NCBI GenBank assembly: GCA_013289825.1
Contig: JABCZF010000008.1
Coordinates: 62,001-126,000 of the forward strand
Direction of reading: 5' to 3'
Length of the DNA: 64,000 bases
Source of the DNA: Acidobacteriota bacterium
GTDB taxonomy: Bacteria > Acidobacteriota > Terriglobia > Acidiferrales > UBA7541
Each line of letters opens with the position of its first letter. Position 1 is the first letter of the stretch. The notes beneath the pieces are model-generated. The model was not told the DNA's origin, made no database searches, and was given only the letters and a program-made list of their open reading frames with translations. The position numbers and the translations under genes were made by a program. Below are positions 1 to 8,933 of the stretch, in pieces.

Positions 1-598
1 CGAGAGGATTTTGCAGCACGGGAGTAGCGAAGGTGTTGTCGATGATGGAAATCAGCTTGTGTCTCTTGGCAAATTTAATGGCTTTATCTAAATCGACGAG
101 TCGCAGCGTCGGATTCGTCGGCGTCTCCACGTACAGGCATTTCGTGCGTGGTGTGGCGAGCTCTTCCAGTCCAGCAAGATCGGTTCCTACCTGATGCACC
201 TTAATCCCCATGTCCGGAAAAACATCGCGCATCAATCGGTAGCTACCGCCATAGACCTGCGCCGTCGAGATGAGTTCGTCACCGCACTTCAGTACGCCCA
301 GCAGCGCGGAAGATATCGCCGCCATGCCCGACGCCGTGACCACTGCGGCTTCTCCGCCTTCGAGCGCAGCGATTTTTCCTTCGGCCACGCTCAGCGTCGG
401 ATTGCCATAGCGCGAGTAGATATACGCTTTGCTCTTACCCTCGGCCCATCGTTTCATCTCTGCCGTCGACGAAAAGGTGAATGTCGAAGTGCGGCAAATC
501 GGAGTGCCGACGGGCGCGCCGACTCCGTGGCGCGCCGGTTCACCTCCATGAATCGCCATTGTTTGAGGGCCATACTGGTGAACATTTTTATTCTTCAT
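1..598 (-). CDS. Cys/Met-metabolism PLP-dependent enzyme (trans-sulfuration family), N-terminal 199 residues
   Basis: The gene runs off the left edge of the window. The readable part starts MKNKNVHQYGPQTMAIHGG and shows the fold-type I pattern of cystathionine gamma-synthase/lyase and methionine gamma-lyase: a YSRYGNPT block near residue 65, a SGMAAI block near residue 90 (phosphate contact), and DNTFATP near residue 190 containing the Asp that contacts the pyridine nitrogen. The PLP-binding Lys lies beyond the edge, so the exact reaction (synthase, lyase, or methionine gamma-lyase) cannot be chosen. Family members make or break C-S bonds in cystathionine, homocysteine or methionine. It is divergent from a decayed PadR-type regulator gene, and an ATGAC-tct-GTCAT palindrome lies about 90 bp upstream of its start, so it may once have been the target of that regulator (inference). 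Confidence 0.85.
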   Translation of the reverse strand, partial: MKNKNVHQYGPQTMAIHGGEPARHGVGAPVGTPICRTSTFTFSSTAEMKRWAEGKSKAYIYSRYGNPTLSVAEGKIAALEGGEAAVVTASGMAAISSALLGVLKCGDELISTAQVYGGSYRLMRDVFPDMGIKVHQVGTDLAGLEELATPRTKCLYVETPTNPTLRLVDLDKAIKFAKRHKLISIIDNTFATPVLQNPL

Positions 599-687
599 AG
601 AGCATCTATTCTCGAAACCGTGGGTGCTCCCGGCAAGCACCAAATTGGTGTCCCCGTCGCCCTTGACGTTCCGCCATTAATACGATA

Positions 688-707
688 ATGACTCTGTCAT
701 AAATGAC
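688..707. promoter_or_regulatory. ATGAC-tct-GTCAT palindrome plus a third half-site
   Basis: Positions 688-700 read as a perfect 5+5 bp inverted repeat with a 3-bp centre, followed two bases later by another ATGAC (703-707). It lies between the divergent PLP enzyme and PadR genes and overlaps the position of the lost PadR start codon. PadR proteins often bind short palindromes and autoregulate, so an operator role is an inference. Confidence 0.35.
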
Positions 708-1298
708 CTAATTATTCCCGACGCTCTTAGGGAAGGCCCGCGGCACGGCTACGCCCTTAAAAAGCTCGCGGGCCTCTTGTTGGGCCACGACGACATGCAC
801 AACAACCTCGTTTATCCCCTGCTCCGCCGATTCGTGGAAAACTCCTGGGTCGTCAAGCGCACGACCGACGGCCAACGCGGCCAAAAGCGCGATCTGTACG
901 CGCTCACCGCCAAAGGATGACTCGAGCTACTCCAGCGGCTTGCTCGTTTTACCGAAAAAGAAGCGTCCACGGAAGATCAGTTTCGCGTCCGCGTGGGCCT
1001 GTTCTCCGCGCTCGATCGAGACACGCGAGAACGCCTCCTCGACCAACGCGACCGCTTTCTCGCCCGACGCCAGCCTCGCCTCGAGACCATTCACACCGAC
1101 ATGGCGGCCATGAACGCCGACGCCTGGGGCTACTCCGTTTTGCGTTTTTATCTTTCGCAGGTCCGCGCAGAACGCCAGTGGATCACCGCGCTCAAACGCC
1201 AAGCCGCCGAAAGACGGCGAGGCAAGAATCGTATCGTGGAGTTGCAACAAGTCGCGGGAAGAAGGTTCCTGGGAATACTGCTTTACTCTTACTGTTGA
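699..1298 (+). pseudogene. Decayed PadR-family transcriptional regulator
   Basis: Reading frame from 699 gives a PadR winged-helix protein: an EGPRHGYALKKLAGLL segment, then HNNLVYPLLRRFVENSWV, then the beta-wing ending in YALTAKG, followed by a helical effector half (FRVRVGLFSALDRDTRERLL and onward). Two lesions are visible. The codon where the family normally has its initiator Met is ATA (699-701), and no usable in-frame start lies between it and the stop at 678-680. At 918-920 an in-frame TGA replaces what is normally an Arg codon (CGA would fit by one C-to-T change) just after YALTAKG. Downstream the frame stays open and family-like to 1298. Both lesions are single G:C-to-A:T transitions. 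Sequencing error is possible but two independent ones in one short gene make decay likelier. Confidence 0.65.
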
Positions 1299-1681
1299 TC
1301 CGCGCCATCCAATTCCTCTTCACCGTTGCGTCGAATGTCGCCTCCCTAGATTCCGTAAGGGCGCTCCGCATGGTCGGCTGCTTCTGGGCCGTTCTTGGCG
1401 TGTACTGGGCGGCGTCCGCTCTCCGCCAAGAATCCACAAAGAAGGAAGAGCACTTCATCGAGCGCTTGCGGCACCTCGTGCCCGTGATGGTCGCATTTTT
1501 GCTGCTGTCGCAATCGGACGCCAGTTACGGCTGGCTCGACCTGCGATTCGCGCCGGAGAATGGAACGCTAAGTCTGCTCGGACTCGTCCTGGCGGGTGCG
1601 CGCGTGGCGTTCGCCGTCTGGGGAAGCGACCTTCCACTGAGACTCACGCTTCTTCTTCAACCGGTTGTTCGCCGTGCGTAG
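1295..1681 (+). pseudogene. Fragment of an isoprenylcysteine carboxyl methyltransferase-like membrane protein
   Basis: From about 1340 the frame encodes a piece resembling the N-terminal part of bacterial ICMT-family methyltransferases: WAVLGVYWAASAL (helix 1), a charged loop with ERLRH, VPVMVAFLLL (helix 2), GWLDLRF and LLGLVLAGARVAFAVW (helix 3). In intact members this is followed by a W-x-R-x-HLG-x-NWS block and the SAM-binding C-terminal half. Here the similarity stops at about 1620 and the frame runs into the 3' end of the EF-G-like gene on the opposite strand. No good start codon or ribosome site is seen (a TTG at 1295 is in frame). I read it as a 3'-truncated remnant; the family assignment comes from pattern memory. 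Confidence 0.5.
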
Positions 1682-3782
1682 CCTTGTGCGCATCGATCAC
1701 TTTTTGTGCTAGCTCGTTCGGCACATAATCGTAGTGGGAAAACTCCATCGAATACGTCGCTCGTCCTTGCGTTTTGGAAATGAGATCGTTGGCGTAACTC
1801 AGCATCTCGGCAAACGGCACCTGCGCTTTGATGATCACGTTGTGCCCGCGCGATTCACTTCCTGCGATGCGGCCGCGCCGCGAGCTGAGATCGCCCATAA
1901 GGTCGCCGGAGTATTGGTCTGGCGCATAAACCTCGACGTGCATCACCGGCTCCAGCAGAGCGGGTTTGGCCATCTTCATGGCTTCCTTGAACGCCAGCGA
2001 GCCGGCAATCTTGAAAGCCATGTCCGAGGAATCCACGTCGTGGTACTTGCCGTCATAAAGTACGGCGCGGAAATCCACCACCGGAAAACCGGCAAGATAA
2101 CCGCGCGCAGCCGCATCGCGAATCCCCTTCTCCACTGAAGGAATCCAGTTCCTCGGAATCGCCCCGCCAAAGACGTCATCGACGAACTCGACGCCTTTGC
2201 CGCGTTCAATCGGCTCCATCTTGATGCGGCACACCCCGAATTGGCCGTGCCCGCCAGACTGTTTCTTGTGCTTGCCCTCAGCGTCGGCTTTGCCCCGGAT
2301 GGTTTCGCGGTACGCCACTTTCGGCGGCTTCAGCGTCAGATCAACGTGGTAGCGCTTGTGCAACTTCGCGACGACCACCTCGATGTGCTGCTGCCCGGAC
2401 CCGGCGAGCAGAAATTCCTTGGTCTGCGGGTCGCGCATGAAGTGCAGGGCAGGATCTTCCTCGATAATCTTGTGGATGGAAATGCCGATTTTGTCCTCGT
2501 CGGCACGCGTTTTTGGTTCGATCGCAAATGTAATGGAGGGTTCGGGAAGCTGCGCGGGCTTGTAGTAGATGGGAGCGGCTTTGTCACCCAGCGTTTCGCC
2601 AGTCGTCGTCTCTTTCAGTTTGGCGATCGCGCCGATGTCGCCTGCGTGCAGTTCCGCGATTTCGCTGAGCTGTTTGCCCTGCACAACTTGCGTGTGCTGG
2701 AAGCGCTCCAGCGTGCCCCGCTTGTAATTCGTCAGGGTGGCATCGTTTTTCAGGACTCCGCTTTTCACCTTGAAATAATTGATGCGCCCGGCGAAAGGAT
2801 CCGCGAGCGTCTTGAACACGAAAAGCGAGAGCGGCTGACCGTCGTCGTACTTGCGCTCCACGCGCTCGTCCTTACCGTTGGGCTCCGTGAAGCCCACCTG
2901 GGCGTGCTCATCGGGATGGGGAAACGCGTCGGCCAAAAATGTCAGCAAGCTCGCGGTTCCGACATTGCGAAGTCCCGAAGCAAGCAGCACGGGAAAGATT
3001 TTTTCGGCGACAATAGCCTTCCGGACGCCCGGAATCAAATCCGCAATCGGAATCGTGCCTTCCCGGAAAAACTCTTCCATCAATTCGTCGTCCCCTTCAG
3101 CCACCATTTCGACAAGCTTCTCGTGCGCTTCCTTGGCTTCATCGGCAAGCGCAGCCGGAATCTCTTCTATCGATGGCTTCCCATCCCCATCCGGCTTGTA
3201 CACGTGCGCTTTCATCGCCACCAGGTCGACCACGCCGCGGAAGCCTTTTTCCGAGCCGATAGGAAGCTGCAACGCCACAACGTTGCGTCCAAAAACCTGT
3301 TCGAGCGAGGCCATCGAGCGTTCAAAGCTAGCCAGCTCCCGGTCCATCCAGGTCAGCACAAACGCCCGGGGGATGTCGTATTCCGTGCAATAATCCCAAA
3401 CTTTTTCCGTAGTCACTTGCGCGCCGACATGCGCATCCACCGCGATCAGCGCCGCATCCGCGGCGATCAGCGAGGCCTTGGTTTCCGTGATGAACGTCGA
3501 GTAGCCGGGGAGATCGATGAAATTAATTTTAACTCTTTCGGACCCTGCCGGGTGTCCGCCGGAAGCGGGCCATTCGGCATAAGCGAGGCCGGTCTGAATC
3601 GAGATTTTCCTGGCGATTTCTTCTTCGTCCCAGTCGGTCGTAGTGCTGCCTTCCGCAATCTTTCCCCAGCGCGGGGTCATCCCCGCAGTGAAGAGCAACG
3701 ACGACACCAGTTGCGTCTTGCCGGTGCCGCCGTGGCCGACAATGCCAATGTTTCGTATGTCCTTGGTGAGATAGCTCTTCAT
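1644..3782 (-). CDS. Elongation factor G-like GTPase (FusA2/EF-G paralogue)
   Basis: This is a 712-residue translational GTPase with full EF-G length: G domain, domain II, then domains III-V (a GRGKGVEF-like stretch before a YFAG-type EF-G IV region, and a final EF-G C-terminal domain with MGDLSSRRGRI). The P-loop reads GHGGTGKT (16-23) instead of GHIDAGKT. The DTPGH motif is DLPGY (90-94), so the His that positions the hydrolytic water is Tyr. The NKxD guanine-specificity motif is TWMD (144-147). Tyr at that position also occurs in the FusA2-type paralogues of EF-G, so this is probably not the housekeeping translocase. Its real role may be a specialised ribosome or recycling factor (inference). 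The start is supported by GGGAGG eight bases upstream of the ATG. The 594-residue frame on the opposite strand is a shadow. Confidence 0.85.
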   Translation of the reverse strand: MKSYLTKDIRNIGIVGHGGTGKTQLVSSLLFTAGMTPRWGKIAEGSTTTDWDEEEIARKISIQTGLAYAEWPASGGHPAGSERVKINFIDLPGYSTFITETKASLIAADAALIAVDAHVGAQVTTEKVWDYCTEYDIPRAFVLTWMDRELASFERSMASLEQVFGRNVVALQLPIGSEKGFRGVVDLVAMKAHVYKPDGDGKPSIEEIPAALADEAKEAHEKLVEMVAEGDDELMEEFFREGTIPIADLIPGVRKAIVAEKIFPVLLASGLRNVGTASLLTFLADAFPHPDEHAQVGFTEPNGKDERVERKYDDGQPLSLFVFKTLADPFAGRINYFKVKSGVLKNDATLTNYKRGTLERFQHTQVVQGKQLSEIAELHAGDIGAIAKLKETTTGETLGDKAAPIYYKPAQLPEPSITFAIEPKTRADEDKIGISIHKIIEEDPALHFMRDPQTKEFLLAGSGQQHIEVVVAKLHKRYHVDLTLKPPKVAYRETIRGKADAEGKHKKQSGGHGQFGVCRIKMEPIERGKGVEFVDDVFGGAIPRNWIPSVEKGIRDAAARGYLAGFPVVDFRAVLYDGKYHDVDSSDMAFKIAGSLAFKEAMKMAKPALLEPVMHVEVYAPDQYSGDLMGDLSSRRGRIAGSESRGHNVIIKAQVPFAEMLSYANDLISKTQGRATYSMEFSHYDYVPNELAQKVIDAHKATHGEQPVEEEA

Positions 3783-4451
3783 ATAGACCTCCCTCTGCGT
3801 GGCCCCGGCGATGCCGGCGCCAACAGGCGAGGGTCCGTCCCGAAGAATTCAGGCGCGGGCCTGCGCCTGGGTTGCGATTCAGAAGTTGAAGGAGAGCGTG
3901 GCCCCGATGCCGTGCTCTGCAGCATAAAGCGCCGGACTACCATCTACCCCTGGTCCGTTCCCCAACCGGCGGATGCTAGCACACGCCCTTGCTTCGCGGC
4001 AATCGCGCTTCCTAATTTCGCCTAACTAACTCGGAGCCGCCCCATCTTGGCTCGGTCCTCCGTCGTTGGGTCGCTTTAGGAAAACAATTTGCGCGGCTTG
4101 CTGCTCTGCTCGAGACCCGCCGCCCGATGATCTCCAGTCGCGGGATGGGGGTCACTCCTGCGCAAAAAGCTCGACCGGATAATTCCTTCGTTAGGTCAGG
4201 GAGAATTTTCTAGGACTAGTACCTCGACATGGTTCGGGCATTCGCGCGCTGCTTCTTACCCCATGAAGATAAACACTTTAACTCATGCCGAGCACAAGCC
4301 AATGCGGCCCTTTGCGTGCTAAGAAAACGAGGGAGATGTTTGTCTAGAGGGGAACCGCGCTTGGCGGTTTCTCGGTCCAGCGCAGCGCGGGCTTGCTTTA
4401 GAGGTCACCAGGCTGCGGCCTGGAAAATGTAGGAGATCGGGGAGGGCCATC
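3783..4451. other. Intergenic region between divergent genes
   Basis: No gene is supported here. A 67-codon frame at 4229-4432 has no ribosome site and no recognisable content. A possible promoter for the EF-G-like gene is annotated separately. Near 4425 lies the GGAG-containing ribosome site of the next gene. Confidence 0.5.
3974..4002 (-). promoter_or_regulatory. Possible sigma-70 promoter for the EF-G-like gene
   Basis: On the minus strand TTGCCG (3997-4002) is followed after 17 bp by CTAGCA (3974-3979). This would give a leader of about 185 nt. Both boxes are imperfect, so this is a weak prediction from spacing and hexamers only. Confidence 0.3.
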
Positions 4452-5450
4452 ATGCACGAACATCAAGAATCGAACGGCCATAATCAGCATAGTCAGAATG
4501 GTTTGGCGACCGCGCGGGCCGACGCCAACCGCTGGCTGGTGATCGCCGTCGTAGCGCTACTGGGAATCGCAGCGGTGGCTTTCGCTTACGGTCTTCACCA
4601 ACAATCCATGGTTCGTGCACTGACCGCGCGAACCGCAACTGCCAATGCAGCACTGAACCAGATGCAGGGGCAACTCACGGCCGTGACTGCCAAGCTCAAC
4701 GATATTACCACGGCGCGAACCTCGCCCCAGTCCCCCGCGGCATCCACACCGCCTCTCGACGCGAGTATCTCTGAACCTCCCGTGGATCGTGCTGCGAAAA
4801 CCCCGGAGGCCGCATCCACATCGACGCCCGCCACTTCCGCCAAGTCCGCAATCGCGAAGCGGCACGTTGCCAAGCGTCGCACCCCCGTGGTCGACAAAAA
4901 ATACCTGGAGCTCGAGTCTCAGTTGGCCGAGCAGCAGAAACAGTTGAAAGAGACGCAAGACGAGGTTGCCAAAGACCGCTCCGAGCTCGAAGGAACGATT
5001 AACTCCACTCGCGATGACCTGAACGGCTCGATCGCCAAGACGCACGACGAACTCGTGGCCCTTGAAAGGCGTGGCGAACGCAGCTACTTTGAATTTGACC
5101 TGTCCAAGTCAAAGCAATTCCAGCGCGTCGGGCCCCTCACGCTTTCCCTTCGTAAAGCGGATACCAAGCACAAGAGCTACGACGTTGCTATGATCGTGGA
5201 CGACAATGAGCTTCAGAAGAGAAAGGTAAACCTATACGAGCCCATCTGGATTCACACCGAGAGCGAATCCCAGCCCGTGCAGATCATCGTGAACCGCATC
5301 GACAAAGACACGGTTCACGGATACATCAGCGCTCCAAAATACAAGTCATCCGAGTCGGCCGCCACTAGCTCAGCGAGCGTGACACCTGTCTCTACCAAGT
5401 CGCCGGCCAACGCGCCGGTTCCGTCGCAACCACCGCAGCCTCAGCAATAG
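4452..5450 (+). CDS. Single-pass membrane protein with coiled coils, function unknown
   Basis: The 332-residue product has a His/Asn/Gln-rich N-terminus, one membrane helix (about 28-47), a short coiled coil just outside it (about 50-75), a Pro/Ser/Thr-rich stretch, a basic patch with KRHVAKRR near 138, a second heptad-like region rich in E, K, Q and D (about 150-205), and a predicted beta-rich C-terminal domain (about 208-300) starting SYFEFDLSKSKQFQRVGPL. The tail is Pro/Ser/Gln rich. The architecture suggests a membrane-anchored scaffold with its bulk outside the cytoplasm, but I do not recognise the family. The ATG is preceded by GGAG and GGGAGG. A hairpin with a T-run follows the stop, so it is probably a single-gene transcript. 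Confidence 0.75.
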   Translation: MHEHQESNGHNQHSQNGLATARADANRWLVIAVVALLGIAAVAFAYGLHQQSMVRALTARTATANAALNQMQGQLTAVTAKLNDITTARTSPQSPAASTPPLDASISEPPVDRAAKTPEAASTSTPATSAKSAIAKRHVAKRRTPVVDKKYLELESQLAEQQKQLKETQDEVAKDRSELEGTINSTRDDLNGSIAKTHDELVALERRGERSYFEFDLSKSKQFQRVGPLTLSLRKADTKHKSYDVAMIVDDNELQKRKVNLYEPIWIHTESESQPVQIIVNRIDKDTVHGYISAPKYKSSESAATSSASVTPVSTKSPANAPVPSQPPQPQQ

Positions 5451-5467
5451 CATCGGATCATTTTCAT

Positions 5468-5501
5468 GGGGGGCATCCGCCAGGGCGCCCTCCTTTTTTT
5501 T
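5468..5501 (+). terminator. Rho-independent terminator
   Basis: A GGGGGGC arm pairs with GCCCTCC (one non-canonical pair) around a loop and is followed at once by eight T. It begins about 18 bp after the stop of the coiled-coil membrane protein gene. Confidence 0.65.
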
Positions 5502-5507
5502 GGCCTT

Positions 5508-5714
5508 CTAGGCAAAATGCTCCGGGTTTTTCTGGTATCCGGGGCAGGAAAGCACCGGCAGCCGCGGGTATTTGGCGAATCGGGGATCGCTGCGGGATAG
5601 CTCGCATAGCAGAAAGACGGACCCGCGGCTGGATTCCACCGAGCGCGAATGGACACAATCCGCGCAAAGCCCGGAGCTCTCCCGGGACTTCCAGCTGTTG
5701 GGGGCGTTCGCCAT
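5508..5714 (-). CDS. Four-cysteine small protein, putative metal-binding
   Basis: The 68-residue product has C17-x2-C20 and C37-x19-C57, with conserved-looking segments CADCVHSR, RGSVFLLCELS and DPRFAKYPRLPVLSCPGY. The spacing and aromatic/Pro-rich context suggest a small zinc- or metal-binding fold, and I recall similar standalone proteins in related genomes, but no function is known to me. It lies 75 bp downstream of the RND pump gene on the same strand, so it could be co-transcribed with a metal/cation efflux system. No strong ribosome site is visible. Overlapping longer frames here are out-of-phase shadows of this one and of the pump gene's end. Confidence 0.6.
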   Translation of the reverse strand: MANAPNSWKSRESSGLCADCVHSRSVESSRGSVFLLCELSRSDPRFAKYPRLPVLSCPGYQKNPEHFA

Positions 5715-5789
5715 GCACGCAGAATAACCCTAGAGACCTTGGGACGCGACAACAGCCCGTGTCTACTGTGTCTCCTTCGGCCCACCGCG

Positions 5790-8700
5790 TCAGGCACTCT
5801 CCTCGAAGCCCGGCTCTGGTGTGGGCAGCGTGTCGTGATCGCCGGCAAACCACACATATAAAGTAGGCAGAAGAAAAATACTCAGAAGCATGGCCCCCAC
5901 AAGGCCTCCCACAATGACGATGGCAAAGGGCCGCTGCGAATCCGAACCGATGCCGCGCGAAAGAGCCGCCGGCAGCAAGCCGAGGGTGGCCACGAGCATG
6001 GTCATCATGATGGGCCGAAGCCGCAGAACGGCTCCGTCGACGGCCGCGTCCTCAATGGTATGCCCGCGGGCGCGCAACTGATTGATATATTCCAGCATGA
6101 TCACCCCGGTTTGCACCGAAACGCCGAAGAGCGCCAGGAAGCCCACGCCCGAGGATACGCTGAAGTGGGTGCCGGTAATCAAGAGCGCGAGCAATCCACC
6201 AATGGGCGCCATGGCCACGTTGGCCAGAAGCAGCAGCGCCCATTTAAACGAGCGAAACATTGTGTAAAGAATGCCGAAAATCACCAGCACAGTCAGGGGC
6301 ACGATGACCAGGAGCCGCGCCTCCGCTCTTTTTTCGCTCTCGTACTCGCCGGCCCAGTCGATGTGGTATCCACGCGGAAGCTGAATTTGTGCACTTACTT
6401 TCCCAATGGCTTCTTCCACAGCCCCGCCAAGGTCTCGACCACGCACGCTGTACTTGATCGCGATATACCGTTGATTTCCCTCACGATAGATTTCTGAACC
6501 ACCGTCCCGTACTTCGAGCTTCGAGAGCTGTCCGAGCGAGACGCGCTCGCCGGAAGGAGCCAGCAGGCGAATGTTCTGAATGGCTTCTTTGGTGCTGCGG
6601 TACTGCGGGAGGTAACGCATCACCAGATCGTATCTCGCCTCACCCTGGAGCACCTGCGTAAAAGCCGTCCCCCCGATGGCCGTCTGGACGGCATCTTGAA
6701 TATCCGCGACGTTGATTTGATGGCGTGCGGCTTCGACTCGATCCACGGAAATCTCCAAGTTGGGCTGCCCCAGAACTCGAAGGACTCCGAGATCCTCGAT
6801 TCCGTTGACCTGGCGCATGATATTGACGATCTGATCCGCTTGAGTCTCAAGAAGCTTGAGATCATTGCCATAAATCTTTACCGCGAGCTCGCCTTTTACT
6901 CCGCTTACTGCTTCCTCCATGTTGTCCGCAATCGGCTGAGAGAAGTTCCAGATAACGCCGGGAATTTTGTCCAGTTCGCGCTGCATGGCCGCGATTAGTC
7001 TTTCCTTATCCTGGTGAAACACAAGCCGCCACTGTTCTTTCGGCTTCAAATCGACGAAATATTCTGTATTGAAAAAACCTGTCGTGTCCGTGCCGTCATC
7101 GGGACGCCCTACTTGGCTGGTGCATTGAGTGACTTCGGGGAAAGAGCAAAGCACAATGCGGGTCTCGTCCGCCAGACGAGTCCCCTCGGTAGGTCCCGTG
7201 CTGGGAGCAAGCGTGCCGCGAACCCAGAGCGCGCCTTCGTCCAAATGCGGCAGGAATTCGGAGCCGATAACTCCAGCCATAATGAGAAAGATTGTTGCCG
7301 CCAAACCGATCGCGGCACCTCCCACGGTGACCAGCCGATGCTCGATCGCCCACCGCAAGGCATTGCGATAGTGCTTTTTCAGGAACTCCATCACCGGGTT
7401 GTGCCATTCCCTAACGCCCTTACTGAACAACAGGCTGGACAGAACCGGCGCGACGAGCATGGAAAATAGGAGCGCGCCGATCAGCGCAAAAGCTACCGTC
7501 CAGGCCATGGGGTGGAACAGGCGCCCTTCGACGCGCTGCAACGTGAAAATCGGCAGGTAGGCCGTGATAATGATGGCAATCGCGAAGAAGACCGGCCGCT
7601 GGACTTCGTGGGCTGCGTTGCGGATGCGCTCCAGCGTCGTTTTGTAGGAAGTGTCTTGGTGGCTCAAGTGACGAACAATGTTTTCCACCATTACCACAGC
7701 GCCATCCACAACCATTCCGAAATCCAGTGCTCCCAGGGAAAGCAGGTTCGCCGGGATGCTTTTTAGCTTGAGACACGTCGCAGCAAATAAGAGCGCAAAC
7801 GGAACCGTCAGCGCCACGATGAACGCTCCGCGAACGTTTCCAAGAAACAGGAAGAGAACGAGCACCACGAGAAGGATGCCTTCCGTCAGGTTGTGCAAGA
7901 CCGTATGCGTCGTATAGTGGACCAGGTCGCTGCGGTCAATAAACGGAACGACCTTCACTCCAGGAGGCAAGATGTGGTCATTCAACTCTTTGACTTTCTC
8001 GTGGATGCCTGCGAGAGCTTCATCGGCATTCGCGCCTTTGCGTAAGAGCACGATCCCGGAAACCACATCGTCGTTATCAATAATTCTTCCGTCTTCGTGG
8101 TGAATTGCTCTGGCGAACTGGCCGAGCCGGATCTTGGGCCCCTGCGAGATTACTGCTATATCTTTCACGCGCAACGGCGTGCCACTCTTCGTCACAATCA
8201 CGGTGTTTTCGATGTCGCGCACATTTCCGACCAGACCCACTTCCCGGACATTGATCTGCTGTAATCCGCCTTCGATAAAGCTGCCCCCCGCATTGGCGTT
8301 ATTGCTGGTCAGCTGCTGCTCGACCTGCGAGAGGCTGAGTCCATAGGCGATCAGCTTATTAGGATCGACTCGAACCTGATACTCGCGGGTCGGCCCACCG
8401 AAACTTGCCACATCCACAACGTCGGGAACGGCTTTGAAGTTTTTTTCAACTGTCCAGTCTTCGATGGACTTCAGCTCCATGACGTCGAAGCTCGGGTTTG
8501 TACTCCTTAGTGTGAAGAAATAGATTTGCCCGACGGGACTCCAGTCCGTGCCCATCTGGGCCACCACTCCGGGCGGCAAGGTAACCTGCGAAAGCCTCTC
8601 GAGAACCCTTTCCCGGTTCCAGGCGTTCTCTTCTTCATCATCGAAAATCAACTTTATGTCCGAAAGCCCAAAGAGCGAGAAAGATCGCAAGTGGGAAACA

Positions 8701-8933
8701 TGGGGGATGCCGTTCATTACGATTTCGAGCGGAATCGTAACCTGTTGCTCGATTTGTTCCGCGGAAATTCCCGGCCACTGTGTGATGAGTTCCACGTAGT
8801 TGTTGGCGACGTCCGGATAGGCTTCTACGGGAAGTTGATGAAACGAAATCGCACCCCAGCCGAGCAACAGAATCACCGCTGCGAGAACAAGAAAGCGGTT
8901 CTCCAATGAGAAATCGACAAGTTTCTCGATCAT
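5790..8933 (-). CDS. RND efflux pump, inner-membrane component (CusA/CzcA type)
   Basis: The 1047-residue protein has the full HAE/HME-RND layout: an N-terminal helix (about 10-30), a porter domain, a helix block with DFGMVVDGAVVMVEN in TM4 (about 405-420), a second periplasmic porter domain, and a C-terminal block with GVSVQTGVIMLEYINQL. The two acidic residues in the TM4 motif are typical of the heavy-metal (HME) branch that exports Cu/Ag or Co/Zn/Cd by proton antiport. The substrate cannot be fixed from sequence alone. Its ATG directly abuts the TAA of the upstream adaptor gene, so the two are translationally coupled. No outer-membrane factor gene accompanies the pair. Confidence 0.92.
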   Translation of the reverse strand: MIEKLVDFSLENRFLVLAAVILLLGWGAISFHQLPVEAYPDVANNYVELITQWPGISAEQIEQQVTIPLEIVMNGIPHVSHLRSFSLFGLSDIKLIFDDEEENAWNRERVLERLSQVTLPPGVVAQMGTDWSPVGQIYFFTLRSTNPSFDVMELKSIEDWTVEKNFKAVPDVVDVASFGGPTREYQVRVDPNKLIAYGLSLSQVEQQLTSNNANAGGSFIEGGLQQINVREVGLVGNVRDIENTVIVTKSGTPLRVKDIAVISQGPKIRLGQFARAIHHEDGRIIDNDDVVSGIVLLRKGANADEALAGIHEKVKELNDHILPPGVKVVPFIDRSDLVHYTTHTVLHNLTEGILLVVLVLFLFLGNVRGAFIVALTVPFALLFAATCLKLKSIPANLLSLGALDFGMVVDGAVVMVENIVRHLSHQDTSYKTTLERIRNAAHEVQRPVFFAIAIIITAYLPIFTLQRVEGRLFHPMAWTVAFALIGALLFSMLVAPVLSSLLFSKGVREWHNPVMEFLKKHYRNALRWAIEHRLVTVGGAAIGLAATIFLIMAGVIGSEFLPHLDEGALWVRGTLAPSTGPTEGTRLADETRIVLCSFPEVTQCTSQVGRPDDGTDTTGFFNTEYFVDLKPKEQWRLVFHQDKERLIAAMQRELDKIPGVIWNFSQPIADNMEEAVSGVKGELAVKIYGNDLKLLETQADQIVNIMRQVNGIEDLGVLRVLGQPNLEISVDRVEAARHQINVADIQDAVQTAIGGTAFTQVLQGEARYDLVMRYLPQYRSTKEAIQNIRLLAPSGERVSLGQLSKLEVRDGGSEIYREGNQRYIAIKYSVRGRDLGGAVEEAIGKVSAQIQLPRGYHIDWAGEYESEKRAEARLLVIVPLTVLVIFGILYTMFRSFKWALLLLANVAMAPIGGLLALLITGTHFSVSSGVGFLALFGVSVQTGVIMLEYINQLRARGHTIEDAAVDGAVLRLRPIMMTMLVATLGLLPAALSRGIGSDSQRPFAIVIVGGLVGAMLLSIFLLPTLYVWFAGDHDTLPTPEPGFEESA

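Noticed and set aside
2241..4025. A 594-codon plus-strand frame, opposite to the EF-G-like gene
   Set aside because: It has no family features and mirrors the codon pattern of the EF-G-like gene. Typical GC-rich antisense shadow.
4229..4432. A 67-codon frame in the 3.8-4.4 kb gap
   Set aside because: No ribosome site, odd composition and no recognisable feature.
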